A stretch of 64,000 nt of DNA, taken from assembly GCA_022747635.1 (NCBI GenBank), contig JAKTNV010000645.1, positions 1 through 64,000 of the forward strand, written 5' to 3'. Source of the stretch: Hetaerina americana (lineage: Eukaryota > Arthropoda > Insecta > Odonata > Calopterygidae). The first letter of the stretch is position 1. The number at the start of each line of letters is the position of its first letter. The notes beneath the pieces are model-generated. The model had not been told where the DNA came from. It made no database searches and saw only the letters and a program-made list of their open reading frames with translations. Shown in pieces: positions 25,230 to 36,900 of the stretch. The translations under genes and the position numbers were made by a program.

Positions 25230-25291
25230 AAGGGAGCCCTTTTCTGCAATATTTACATGTGTAGGGACGACCCCGGAGCACTTGGGGCGGA
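25230..25291 (-). promoter_or_regulatory. U2 promoter (PSEA/PSEB) driving the copy 4 locus
   Basis: PSEB-like motif at 25252-25259, PSEA-like core at 25277-25287; unchanged despite the different element downstream. Confidence 0.7.
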
Positions 25292-26745
25292 GGGCGCAGG
25301 ATTGGCGTAGGCGCCGCGGGGTGGCATTGGTCGGGGAGAATTCGCGTAGGGTCCTGCGGGGGTGTTTCCGAAGGCTTCCTTGTTTTCCTGCAGCAAGAAA
25401 AGTTTTGGGGGGGCGCGGGGGGCAGGACGGCCGGAGCAATTGCGTCCCCGGAGTCCGGAGGCGAGACAGTAAATTGCAACGCGGAGTCCTTCGCTAGGTC
25501 GTGCCATCTCTGTGAGCGACACACGAGACGTATTGCAAGCTCTCTCCCCGCTTCCCGGGAAAGGTCGGGCGCAATTTTCAAACATTCCGAAAATGGAGGG
25601 GGGCATCCAGGGCGGTAATAAAGGGCCCTTTTCGCCAGTATTCAGTGGTCGACAGTTTTTCGAAAAACGGGCTTCCTCTTCACTTCACTTCCTGTGTGGT
25701 AGAGATTTAAAATCGTGTGCTGTTCACTTACTTTGCATTAATCGTCATTAGTAAAAATACGCTTTCCTTATAAATAAATAAATACATAAATTAGGGTTTC
25801 TTCAAATATAAACAAATTAGGGTTTTCTTCAAATCGGAGAATAGGAATCGAAAAGGCTGTAAAAAAGTGGCGCTTTCAATTACACAAGATGGAAAACCAG
25901 ATTTCTCCATTGTTTATATTTTCCATTTTCTCGAAAAAATCGCGGAAATGGGCATCGATTTCCGCGAAATTCGCAAAAAATTTCTGAAAATTTTTTTGCA
26001 AACATTTTTCCAATTTTTCCCGAGTGCTCGCGATCGGTCGTTTCCTCCGATGTATTGAGTTTCTTTTCCGTTCAATTTTTTTTCATCAAACACACACTCC
26101 TTTTACAAGAATTATCTTCGCATAAATTCTGTGGAAAGATTGGTGTTCAAAAACTAAGGTAAAAGAGTGGAACTCGCCTATTTCCGCGAGTCGATTCGCG
26201 TCGGGTCGTCTTGAATGACGCTCCTTGCCGGGAGCGCGCGCGCGCCATCTCTTCGGGGGGGAGGTAAACAGCTGGAAGGAAGGGGCGTCACACGCCAAAG
26301 TTTGAAACGTGATCCGGCGCCTCTCTTCAACAGTTGTCGTCGTCTCCAATGATGGAATACTGAGGAGACAAGACGTTGTTGTTGTTGACGTTGCATTGAA
26401 AGCAGAAAAAATAATTGCATTATTTTCACAAAATTGTATTTATTGTTACACTTACACTTTAAAGTGACGACGACTCTCTTCAGATGGGATTTTTTTTCTT
26501 CCCAAGTTTCTCTCCTTTTAATAATTCATTCCTTTTAATACTTCGTTGTGCTGCTTCAATTTGGATTACATTACTTTTGCTCCGCTCGCATGGAATAAAA
26601 TCGCTTCTCTCCGCGAAAATGCAATTTCGCGAATATTTTTCCAGCCGGATCGCCTGAAATTTGCAAGTGCGAAAATAAATAATTTTCGCGGATCAATTTA
26701 AGCTTCAATCTGTTCTCATCAGCTTTTAAGTGGACCTTTTTAATG
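25230..26745 (-). repeat. U2 array spacer
   Basis: 1,516-bp spacer; no gene recognised. Inverted U2 fragment at 26708-26725. Confidence 0.94.
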
Positions 26746-26895
26746 ATGGGCCGATCCCGACGGTACTGCAATGCCGGGCCAACCCGCGGCAGGGATGGAG
26801 TAAACTCCGGGTACCCCGCCAATGTCCAAAAATCAGATTAATATTCTGGTCCCGCAATGCGGGACGTATCAGATATTAAGCTGATAAGAACAGAT
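26746..26895 (-). pseudogene. U2: U2 snRNA gene, 3' fragment (nt 39-188) downstream of copy 5
   Basis: U2 nt 39-188; 26875-26895 is the 3' target-site duplication of copy 5. Confidence 0.97.
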
Positions 26896-29800
26896 TTAAA
26901 ATGTTTATTTGAAAATTCTTTCATACAGAGTTTTAAGCAACTTATAATTAATATATAATTTATACATGACCGGCTCCCTCCAAATGAGGGAGCCGGGGAA
27001 CAAGTCTTTTTGCCCCTTTATTTTGGGGAAATATTATAATAATATAGGCTTCTCGCACGAGTGTTTTTTTTTATAAAATGTTTTATATGTTTAAGTCTCT
27101 CACGGGGAGGGTTTACACTTTTGGGGGGGGCCGTTTATACACCACGGCGTGGCCATTCATACACTATGGCTCATAGAGTAAATAAAAGAGAAAGGGGACA
27201 GAGAAAGGTTTTACAATGAAGAAGTATGGAAAGAGGGGGGGAAATGATTTTACACGACTTCACTTTTGTCCTTTCCTTTTCAGCCTCCGGAGCCGTCTTC
27301 ATACTGTCTATGTCCCGTGATGTGTTCGACGTAGCAGTCCCGGGTCCAGCGGATGACGTCGCTGACCATCAGTCGCCGCATGGTGGTGCAGAATCGTCGA
27401 GGTAGGCCCAGGGACTTCAGGACGGGGTCGTTCTGCGAGTCCCACGTCCCCAGGCTTCCCACGACGATGGCGGCGACCGATGACCGGTATCCCTGCTGGC
27501 GGATGGTCTCTGCCAGGGCGGCGTACTTCTCCTCCTTCGCGGTCCTGGCTGCCAGCAGAGCTCCCTCGTTGTTCTCGAACGGTACTGCTACGTCGATCAA
27601 TGTCACAGTCTTGTCGGCCTGGTTAGTTATAACCAGGTCTGGTCTAAGAGTCGAGTCAGTGCCAGGTACTTGTTTGTTGACTCTGATTTCATCGTCACCT
27701 TTTCCCCGGCGTCCAATCAGAGCCCTGTGTAGTCGGTCTTGGACAGCATTATGTCTATGCTGCCACGTCCTTGAGTGCATCGTGCAGTGATTAACGACGT
27801 GGGGCAGGGTCTCCTCCGCGTAGCCACATCGCCGACACCGCTTGTCCCCGTTGGTTTCCCAACGGCGACAGGCATTGAGCGGGAGCAGATCGAGCCGAGC
27901 CCTAAAGATGAACCTCCAATCACAAAACCTGGTGTATCTCCCTCCTGCCAGGAAGTGATTGGAGGCTTCAGATTTCGCCGAGGCACGAATGACTTTCCCT
28001 TGATCGGGCTTGGCGCTTACCTTGTTCAGGTAGTAGCGCCGCACCGCGATCTTCAGGGCACCCGTCAGTTGCCTTACGGCCTTCGGAGGAACCCTGATGA
28101 AGGGGGGGCGGTCTTCAGCCCCGTCATTCATGTCCCGGAACGAAATCTGCATCTCCCTTAGCTCGTCCGACCATCTCCAGCTCAAGCCTATGCGCGCGGC
28201 GATACGGCGTGACGCGGAGCGAACCTGCGTGAAGAGGGAACTGAAGTCGCCGCTTTCCCTTCCAAAGTCATCCCGCAGACTACCACTAAGGTACTCTGCG
28301 AGATCACCGGTGGTTGGCGGTCTCCTCAGCTTCCTCCGCACTACCTCCTTCAGGCGACCCCAGGCGAGCACTCTCACGTTGGGGTCACGGGAATGGAGGA
28401 GTCGATATCCCTGCACGATGGTCAATATGTCAGTCAAGTCGGAAAGAGGGAGAAGACCTGCGCCGCCGTGTTGATGGCCAATGAAGACCATCTCAGGCGA
28501 TGCCCTTTTGGGCAAATGGAGCCAGCCCTTTGCGCAGGCCTTCAGCCTCTTGTCGATGTCGGTCAAGTTTTTCTTTTTAACATTACCAGCCCGCAAGATG
28601 AATTCCAGCCTGGGCAGAAGGAAGATGTTGGTCGCGGCGATCTTCTGCCACGGGGCGAGGAGTGACTCGTCGATCTTCTTGACGTCCTCGCCCAAGCGCA
28701 CCAGGTCCTCCTCGGGGGTCTGGTCCACGTGGAACCCGAACGGGACCCCGAGGTACCGGTACGCTTCGCCGTCCTTCAGGCTGGAAATGGCCGCCCCCTG
28801 GATGGTGAGTTGGGACGGCTGCACGGGCTGGTTTGCTGCAAAGTTGAGGTCCAGCGTTGCGCACTTGCTTGGCTTGAACTGTAGACCTGCAGCGGTCGCC
28901 TCTTCTCCCGCGATGTTCAGCAGGCGCTGCAGGTGCTCCTGGTCCCGGGCCACCAGCACCAAGTCGTCCGCGTAGGCCAGGATGGCGATGTTTTGCCCCT
29001 GGACGACGACTCCGGACTTGCCTGCCTCACCAGCGACCGCCCGTATCACCGGCTCCATTCCCAAGTTGAAAATGGTCGGTGATAACGGGCACCCCTGCTT
29101 GACACCGGCGCAGATGTCGATGACGCCGGTGTCGCCGCTGGTCGTCTTCACGACCGTGGAGCCCTTCTGCAACTCCTCCACGGTCCTCCTCATCTCCTCA
29201 GGCAAGTCCATCCTCCTCAGGGTGTTCTGGAGGTGTTGGTGCGGGATGGACCCGAACGCGTTCCGTAGGTCAAGCCAAGCCAGTGCGATTCGGGAACGTC
29301 TGCGTCTCATTTCGTCAACAGCTGCCTGAAGGGTGAAATTGTGCTCGTGGCACCCCTCGAACTCCCGGAAGCCCTTTTGAGCCGGGTGCATCTTCTTCCC
29401 GCTGACCGCCCAAGATAGTATGCGGTCAGCAAGCACCCCGGCGTACAGCTTGGCGATGGTGTTGCCAAGCGCTATGGGCCTCCAGTTGCCGATGTCCTGG
29501 CGGTCCCCCCCTTTGTGCAGGAGGACAGTCCGAGAGGTCTTCCACGCGGCCGGTGTCCTGGCCTCCTTCAGGCATCTGTTGAAGATAAAAGAGAGAATTC
29601 GTCCATGTCTATCGACCGCCCTCAGGTCGCCGTAGGTGAGGCCATCGGGGCCCGGGGCGGTGTTCTTGGTTCTAGACATGCGTCTCGTCACTTCCTCAGG
29701 AGTGATCCTTTCGAGGAGCAGTTTCTTCTCGGTCTCCGTCGTGCGACGGTAGACCGAGTCGTCACCCTCGTCCTCCAAGCCCCCCATCCCGACATTCCCG

Positions 29801-32262
29801 TAGACTTGGCGGAAATGCTTTTCCACCTCCTCCGCGGGAATGTCGCAATAGGGTGACTTATCGGACAGGATGCTCTCCACTGCCCTCCTGGGATGACTCC
29901 TGAAGAGTTTCTGTATGTCCGACGCCTTTTTCGCGTCGTAGTCAGCTACTTGTCTGCGTCTTGGTGGTTGTCTGTGCACGACGTTTCGTGGCCGAGGAGC
30001 TTCCCCTCCGTCCGCAGGTTTCGCCTCCCTCTTCCTCTCCGCCTGGGTGGTGGCCACCAGATCCTGCACCACGACCTCGAACTCCTCCCATGACTGGCCG
30101 GATGTGCTGGCCAGTCGGTCGAGCCACAGCTTCTCCTTCTGCTGTATCGGTGGCTCGACCTGTCGTGGTGCTCCTTCTGCTGCGTCTGGAGCTGGCGGCG
30201 GCGATGTTGCTGCGTCCACAGGCGGCGGTGACCCGGTGTCGTTAAGGTCACCGACTTCAGGAGGCTGCCCCGGCGCCAGGTCTTCGGCCGGAGCGTCTGC
30301 TGCTGCGTCTGGATCGGAGGGTTGCGCCTCGGTCACGTTGGGCGGCGTCGTGCATCTAACTGTCTCCTCGATTGCCTCCTGAAGGGGGGCAATCAAGGGG
30401 GGAGGTCTCTTGTGGGTCACCATGTGGTTCGCAAGCCCGCGACGGGTAGTGCATGCGAAATCGCATGCCCCGCACCGATGCGAGAGTGCAACACGTCCGT
30501 CCGCAGCCTTACGTATCCCCCCTTTGAGGCAGGGATGAGTGGACGGCTTGCGGCCGATAGTCCCACCGCAGATGGAGCAGGCGTTCACCGACGTGAGTCG
30601 GTGGCCGTGCTGCTCCATCAGGTGCCGGACGAGACTTCTCCGCATCGCCGTCCACTCCGTAGCGCGGAAGGACATGCTGCATCCCACCTCGGTGCAGGTT
30701 AACGTGTCCGCCACGGGAAAGTAAACCACAAGTTGATTGTCGATTCTCCTGGCCGACACCGCGGTGCCGGTCAGGAGAAGCGCCGGGACCCTGTCAGTCG
30801 TTTGGGGGGCGGGGGCAGTCGGGGGAATCGGGGGGGGAGAATCCAGCGCCGGACGTCTGGACGAAGAAGAATCCGGAGGCGTCGTGAAGTCGTCGAGGGA
30901 GAGAGGGGAAGAAGAACGGGACTTGGGGGGAGAATAGGTGACGTCCGAGAGCGGGGAGAAGGTCTCAAGGGAAGGCTTTCGGACGCCGGATGGAGAAGAA
31001 GAAGAAGAAGAAACGGGGGAGCCATAGTGTATGATTTTCCGCGGGCGACGCGTCCTACGCGCCGAAGCGCTTTCGGACGCGCCGTCCGGTGGTGTATGGG
31101 GAGGGGAGGAGTCGGGCTCTGACGCCTCGACTTTCCTCCTCCGCGGAGTGCGAGAGGAGGAGGGGGGGGCGGAGGAACTAGCACGCGATGGTGCTTTTCT
31201 AACGGCCCCCGCCCCCCCGTTTTTACGGGGAGGACGTGGGGGCATGGGAGGGCGTTAAGTCATGGCACAAACGGGGCCTGGCGGACGATATTCCACGGCC
31301 TGAAGGACCGTGGTACGTTGTTTTGAAAATTGTCCTTTTAAGGACACAAAAAAATTCAAAAGATATAAATGCTGAAGGCCAAGGGGGGCGACGGAGGGCT
31401 TTTCCGCGGTCTGAGGGACTGCGGAACGAAAATTTTCAAAAATACAAATTTAAATTAAGCGCGTGGCGTCCACCTGAATGAAGTCCAGGCGGCCGCCGAG
31501 GGATGGCGCTGAAGGCGCTCAACCCGCTTCTCGGCCCGTATGGGTGGGATCGGGAGGAAATTTGAATTTACCGGGGTTTTGAAATGACGGTTTTGTGGAA
31601 GATGAAGTCTTCCACAAATACCGGACGGGGGGGAGGGGGTCAATCGAACCGATCGGGCGTGAAGCGCGCCGAACGGTCGCTTGACCGGCGTCGCGGCCGA
31701 AAAGGAAACCGCGCGCCGTTCAAATCACCCGCTCTGCGCCGATCCGTACGGGATCGACGGAGGGTGCTCCCGGGGGCCCTGAGGGGGTCCGGGGGCCTCG
31801 GTGCTCAAGCTACCGGTCCGGAGGGGACCTGGCAGTGCACCGGGGGCCGGGGAACGTCCGGTGCTCAGCCTACCGGTCCTGAAGGGACCCGGCGGTGCAC
31901 CGGGGGCGGGGGCCTGCGCCGGGCCTTAGGGGCCCGGCGTCGAGCCCGGGGAGGTTATCACCCCAAGTGGGCGTGGGGAACGGTCCGTGAGCGACCGGGG
32001 AGCCCTGAGGGGGCGGTGGGTCCCACGGTCCGCCTTGAAGAGGCAATGGACCGTGGGGCCATCGGGGGTCGAAAGAGGGGCTACTGGGCAGAGCAGGCGC
32101 CTAGTGTCCTGTTGCCCCTTCCCTCTGGGAGTGTCCCGGGGGGCTTACCGTTGGTCGGGGCCCGTCCGGGATTCCTCAGAGAGGCTAGAAAGGTCCAAAA
32201 GCGGTAGATCTGTTCATTTAAAAATTTGAATTTGGCGGGCGAAAAAGAAGAAAGTTAAGGGG
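26896..32262 (-). mobile_element. Utopia-like non-LTR retrotransposon, copy 5 (complete, 5,367 bp)
   Basis: Majority subfamily, with one substitution seen relative to copy 2 (near 30450). Duplication at 26875-26895 and 32263-32283. It adjoins the copy 6 unit with no uninterrupted U2 between. Confidence 0.96.
27280..31245 (-). CDS. Retrotransposon polyprotein, copy 5
   Basis: 1,321 aa, one difference from copy 2: Ala266 to Thr, one residue after Cys265 inside the third zinc finger and not a metal ligand. All catalytic residues are intact. The start ATG is at 31243-31245. Confidence 0.96.
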   Translation of the reverse strand: MPPRPPRKNGGAGAVRKAPSRASSSAPPSSSRTPRRRKVEASEPDSSPPHTPPDGASESASARRTRRPRKIIHYGSPVSSSSSSPSGVRKPSLETFSPLSDVTYSPPKSRSSSPLSLDDFTTPPDSSSSRRPALDSPPPIPPTAPAPQTTDRVPALLLTGTAVSARRIDNQLVVYFPVADTLTCTEVGCSMSFRATEWTAMRRSLVRHLMEQHGHRLTSVNACSICGGTIGRKPSTHPCLKGGIRKAADGRVALSHRCGACDFACTTRRGLANHMVTHKRPPPLIAPLQEAIEETVRCTTPPNVTEAQPSDPDAAADAPAEDLAPGQPPEVGDLNDTGSPPPVDAATSPPPAPDAAEGAPRQVEPPIQQKEKLWLDRLASTSGQSWEEFEVVVQDLVATTQAERKREAKPADGGEAPRPRNVVHRQPPRRRQVADYDAKKASDIQKLFRSHPRRAVESILSDKSPYCDIPAEEVEKHFRQVYGNVGMGGLEDEGDDSVYRRTTETEKKLLLERITPEEVTRRMSRTKNTAPGPDGLTYGDLRAVDRHGRILSFIFNRCLKEARTPAAWKTSRTVLLHKGGDRQDIGNWRPIALGNTIAKLYAGVLADRILSWAVSGKKMHPAQKGFREFEGCHEHNFTLQAAVDEMRRRRSRIALAWLDLRNAFGSIPHQHLQNTLRRMDLPEEMRRTVEELQKGSTVVKTTSGDTGVIDICAGVKQGCPLSPTIFNLGMEPVIRAVAGEAGKSGVVVQGQNIAILAYADDLVLVARDQEHLQRLLNIAGEEATAAGLQFKPSKCATLDLNFAANQPVQPSQLTIQGAAISSLKDGEAYRYLGVPFGFHVDQTPEEDLVRLGEDVKKIDESLLAPWQKIAATNIFLLPRLEFILRAGNVKKKNLTDIDKRLKACAKGWLHLPKRASPEMVFIGHQHGGAGLLPLSDLTDILTIVQGYRLLHSRDPNVRVLAWGRLKEVVRRKLRRPPTTGDLAEYLSGSLRDDFGRESGDFSSLFTQVRSASRRIAARIGLSWRWSDELREMQISFRDMNDGAEDRPPFIRVPPKAVRQLTGALKIAVRRYYLNKVSAKPDQGKVIRASAKSEASNHFLAGGRYTRFCDWRFIFRARLDLLPLNACRRWETNGDKRCRRCGYAEETLPHVVNHCTMHSRTWQHRHNAVQDRLHRALIGRRGKGDDEIRVNKQVPGTDSTLRPDLVITNQADKTVTLIDVAVPFENNEGALLAARTAKEEKYAALAETIRQQGYRSSVAAIVVGSLGTWDSQNDPVLKSLGLPRRFCTTMRRLMVSDVIRWTRDCYVEHITGHRQYEDGSGG

Positions 32263-32321
32263 ATTAAGCTGATAAGAACAGATACTACACTTTGATCTTA
32301 GCCATAAGGCCGAGAAGCGAT
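32263..32321 (-). pseudogene. U2: U2 snRNA gene, 5' fragment (nt 1-59) upstream of copy 5
   Basis: U2 nt 1-59; other half at 26746-26895. Confidence 0.97.
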
Positions 32322-32383
32322 AAGGGAGCCCTTTTCTGCAATATTTACATGTGTAGGGACGACCCCGGAGCACTTGGGGCGGA
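32322..32383 (-). promoter_or_regulatory. U2 promoter (PSEA/PSEB) driving the copy 5 locus
   Basis: PSEB-like motif at 32344-32351, PSEA-like core at 32369-32379. Confidence 0.7.
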
Positions 32384-33837
32384 GGGCGCAGGATTGGCGT
32401 AGGCGCCGCGGGGTGGCATTGGTCGGGGAGAATTCGCGTAGGGTCCTGCGGGGGTGTTTCCGAAGGCTTCCTTGTTTTCCTGCAGCAAGAAAAGTTTTGG
32501 GGGGGCGCGGGGGGCAGGACGGCCGGAGCAATTGCGTCCCCGGAGTCCGGAGGCGAGACAGTAAATTGCAACGCGGAGTCCTTCGCTAGGTCGTGCCATC
32601 TCTGTGAGCGACACACGAGACGTATTGCAAGCTCTCTCCCCGCTTCCCGGGAAAGGTCGGGCGCAATTTTCAAACATTCCGAAAATGGAGGGGGGCATCC
32701 AGGGCGGTAATAAAGGGCCCTTTTCGCCAGTATTCAGTGGTCGACAGTTTTTCGAAAAACGGGCTTCCTCTTCACTTCACTTCCTGTGTGGTAGAGATTT
32801 AAAATCGTGTGCTGTTCACTTACTTTGCATTAATCGTCATTAGTAAAAATACGCTTTCCTTATAAATAAATAAATACATAAATTAGGGTTTCTTCAAATA
32901 TAAACAAATTAGGGTTTTCTTCAAATCGGAGAATAGGAATCGAAAAGGCTGTAAAAAAGTGGCGCTTTCAATTACACAAGATGGAAAACCAGATTTCTCC
33001 ATTGTTTATATTTTCCATTTTCTCGAAAAAATCGCGGAAATGGGCATCGATTTCCGCGAAATTCGCAAAAAATTTCTGAAAATTTTTTTGCAAACATTTT
33101 TCCAATTTTTCCCGAGTGCTCGCGATCGGTCGTTTCCTCCGATGTATTGAGTTTCTTTTCCGTTCAATTTTTTTTCATCAAACACACACTCCTTTTACAA
33201 GAATTATCTTCGCATAAATTCTGTGGAAAGATTGGTGTTCAAAAACTAAGGTAAAAGAGTGGAACTCGCCTATTTCCGCGAGTCGATTCGCGTCGGGTCG
33301 TCTTGAATGACGCTCCTTGCCGGGAGCGCGCGCGCGCCATCTCTTCGGGGGGGAGGTAAACAGCTGGAAGGAAGGGGCGTCACACGCCAAAGTTTGAAAC
33401 GTGATCCGGCGCCTCTCTTCAACAGTTGTCGTCGTCTCCAATGATGGAATACTGAGGAGACAAGACGTTGTTGTTGTTGACGTTGCATTGAAAGCAGAAA
33501 AAATAATTGCATTATTTTCACAAAATTGTATTTATTGTTACACTTACACTTTAAAGTGACGACGACTCTCTTCAGATGGGATTTTTTTTCTTCCCAAGTT
33601 TCTCTCCTTTTAATAATTCATTCCTTTTAATACTTCGTTGTGCTGCTTCAATTTGGATTACATTACTTTTGCTCCGCTCGCATGGAATAAAATCGCTTCT
33701 CTCCGCGAAAATGCAATTTCGCGAATATTTTTCCAGCCGGATCGCCTGAAATTTGCAAGTGCGAAAATAAATAATTTTCGCGGATCAATTTAAGCTTCAA
33801 TCTGTTCTCATCAGCTTTTAAGTGGACCTTTTTAATG
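32322..33837 (-). repeat. U2 array spacer
   Basis: 1,516-bp spacer; no gene recognised. Inverted U2 fragment at 33800-33817. Confidence 0.94.
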
Positions 33838-33987
33838 ATGGGCCGATCCCGACGGTACTGCAATGCCGGGCCAACCCGCGGCAGGGATGGAGTAAACTCC
33901 GGGTACCCCGCCAATGTCCAAAAATCAGATTAATATTCTGGTCCCGCAATGCGGGACGTATCAGATATTAAGCTGATAAGAACAGAT
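33838..33987 (-). pseudogene. U2: U2 snRNA gene, 3' fragment (nt 39-188) downstream of copy 6
   Basis: U2 nt 39-188; 33967-33987 is the 3' target-site duplication of copy 6. Confidence 0.97.
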
Positions 33988-36900
33988 TTAAAATGTTTAT
34001 TTGAAAATTCTTTCATACAGAGTTTTAAGCAACTTATAATTAATATATAATTTATACATGACCGGCTCCCTCCAAATGAGGGAGCCGGGGAACAAGTCTT
34101 TTTGCCCCTTTGTTTTGGGGAAATATTATAATAGTATAGGCTTCTCGCACGAGTGTTTTTTTTTTTTTTTTATAAAATGTTTTATATGTTTAAGTCTCTC
34201 ACGGGGAGGGTTTACACTTTTTGGGGGGGCCGTTTATACACCACGGCGTGGCCATTCATACACTATGGCTCATAGAGTAAATAAAAGAGAAAGGGGACAG
34301 AGAAAGGTTTTACAATGAAGAAGTATGGAAAGAGGGGGGGAAATGATTTTACACGACTTCACTTTTGTCCTTTCCTTTTCAGCCTCCGGAGCCGTCTTCA
34401 TACTGTCTATGTCCCGTGATGTGTTCGACGTAGCAGTCCCGGGTCCAGCGGATGACGTCGCTGACCATCAGTCGCCGCATGGTGGTGCAGAATCGTCGAG
34501 GTAGGCCCAGGGACTTCAGGACGGGGTCGTTCTGCGAGTCCCACGTCCCCAGGCTTCCCACGACGATGGCGGCGACCGATGACCGGTATCCCTGCTGGCG
34601 GATGGTCTCTGCCAGGGCGGCGTACTTCTCCTCCTTCGCGGTCCTGGCTGCCAGCAGAGCTCCCTCGTTGTTCTCGAACGGTACTGCTACGTCGATCAAT
34701 GTCACAGTCTTGTCGGCCTGGTTAGTTATAACCAGGTCTGGTCTAAGAGTCGAGTCAGTGCCAGGTACTTGTTTGTTGACTCTGATTTCATCGTCACCTT
34801 TTCCCCGGCGTCCAATCAGAGCCCTGTGTAGTCGGTCTTGGACAGCATTATGTCTATGCTGCCACGTCCTTGAGTGCATCGTGCAGTGATTAACGACGTG
34901 GGGCAGGGTCTCCTCCGCGTAGCCACATCGCCGACACCGCTTGTCCCCGTTGGTTTCCCAACGGCGACAGGCATTGAGCGGGAGCAGATCGAGCCGAGCC
35001 CTAAAGATGAACCTCCAATCACAAAACCTGGTGTATCTCCCTCCTGCCAGGAAGTGATTGGAGGCTTCAGATTTCGCCGAGGCACGAATGACTTTCCCTT
35101 GATCGGGCTTGGCGCTTACCTTGTTCAGGTAGTAGCGCCGCACCGCGATCTTCAGGGCACCCGTCAGTTGCCTTACGGCCTTCGGAGGAACCCTGATGAA
35201 GGGGGGGCGGTCTTCAGCCCCGTCATTCATGTCCCGGAACGAAATCTGCATCTCCCTTAGCTCGTCCGACCATCTCCAGCTCAAGCCTATGCGCGCGGCG
35301 ATACGGCGTGACGCGGAGCGAACCTGCGTGAAGAGGGAACTGAAGTCGCCGCTTTCCCTTCCAAAGTCATCCCGCAGACTACCGCTAAGGTACTCTGCGA
35401 GATCACCGGTGGTTGGCGGTCTCCTCAGCTTCCTCCGCACTACCTCCTTCAGGCGACCCCAGGCGAGCACTCTCACGTTGGGGTCACGGGAATGGAGGAG
35501 TCGATATCCCTGCACGATGGTCAATATGTCAGTCAAGTCGGAAAGAGGGAGAAGACCTGCGCCGCCGTGTTGATGGCCAATGAAGACCATCTCAGGCGAT
35601 GCCCTTTTGGGCAAATGGAGCCAGCCCTTTGCGCAGGCCTTCAGCCTCTTGTCGATGTCGGTCAAGTTTTTCTTTTTAACATTACCAGCCCGCAAGATGA
35701 ATTCCAGCCTGGGCAGAAGGAAGATGTTGGTCGCGGCGATCTTCTGCCACGGGGCGAGGAGTGACTCGTCGATCTTCTTGACGTCCTCGCCCAAGCGCAC
35801 CAGGTCCTCCTCGGGGGTCTGGTCCACGTGGAACCCGAACGGGACCCCGAGGTACCGGTACGCTTCGCCGTCCTTCAGGCTGGAAATGGCCGCCCCCTGG
35901 ATGGTGAGTTGGGACGGCTGCACGGGCTGGTTTGCTGCAAAGTTGAGGTCCAGCGTTGCGCACTTGCTTGGCTTGAACTGTAGACCTGCAGCGGTCGCCT
36001 CTTCTCCCGCGATGTTCAGCAGGCGCTGCAGGTGCTCCTGGTCCCGGGCCACCAGCACCAAGTCGTCCGCGTAGGCCAGGATGGCGATGTTTTGCCCCTG
36101 GACGACGACTCCGGACTTGCCTGCCTCACCAGCGACCGCCCGTATCACCGGCTCCATTCCCAAGTTGAAAATGGTCGGTGATAACGGGCACCCCTGCTTG
36201 ACACCGGCGCAGATGTCGATGACGCCGGTGTCGCCGCTGGTCGTCTTCACGACCGTGGAGCCCTTCTGCAACTCCTCCACGGTCCTCCTCATCTCCTCAG
36301 GCAAGTCCATCCTCCTCAGGGTGTTCTGGAGGTGTTGGTGCGGGATGGACCCGAACGCGTTCCGTAGGTCAAGCCAAGCCAGTGCGATTCGGGAACGTCT
36401 GCGTCTCATTTCGTCAACAGCTGCCTGAAGGGTGAAATTGTGCTCGTGGCACCCCTCGAACTCCCGGAAGCCCTTTTGAGCCGGGTGCATCTTCTTCCCG
36501 CTGACCGCCCAAGATAGTATGCGGTCAGCAAGCACCCCGGCGTACAGCTTGGCGATGGTGTTGCCAAGCGCTATGGGCCTCCAGTTGCCGATGTCCTGGC
36601 GGTCCCCCCCTTTGTGCAGGAGGACAGTCCGAGAGGTCTTCCACGCGGCCGGTGTCCTGGCCTCCTTCAGGCATCTGTTGAAGATAAAAGAGAGAATTCG
36701 TCCATGTCTATCGACCGCCCTCAGGTCGCCGTAGGTGAGGCCATCGGGGCCCGGGGCGGTGTTCTTGGTTCTAGACATGCGTCTCGTCACTTCCTCAGGA
36801 GTGATCCTTTCGAGGAGCAGTTTCTTCTCGGTCTCCGTCGTGCGACGGTAGACCGAGTCGTCACCCTCGTCCTCCAAGCCCCCCATCCCGACATTCCCGT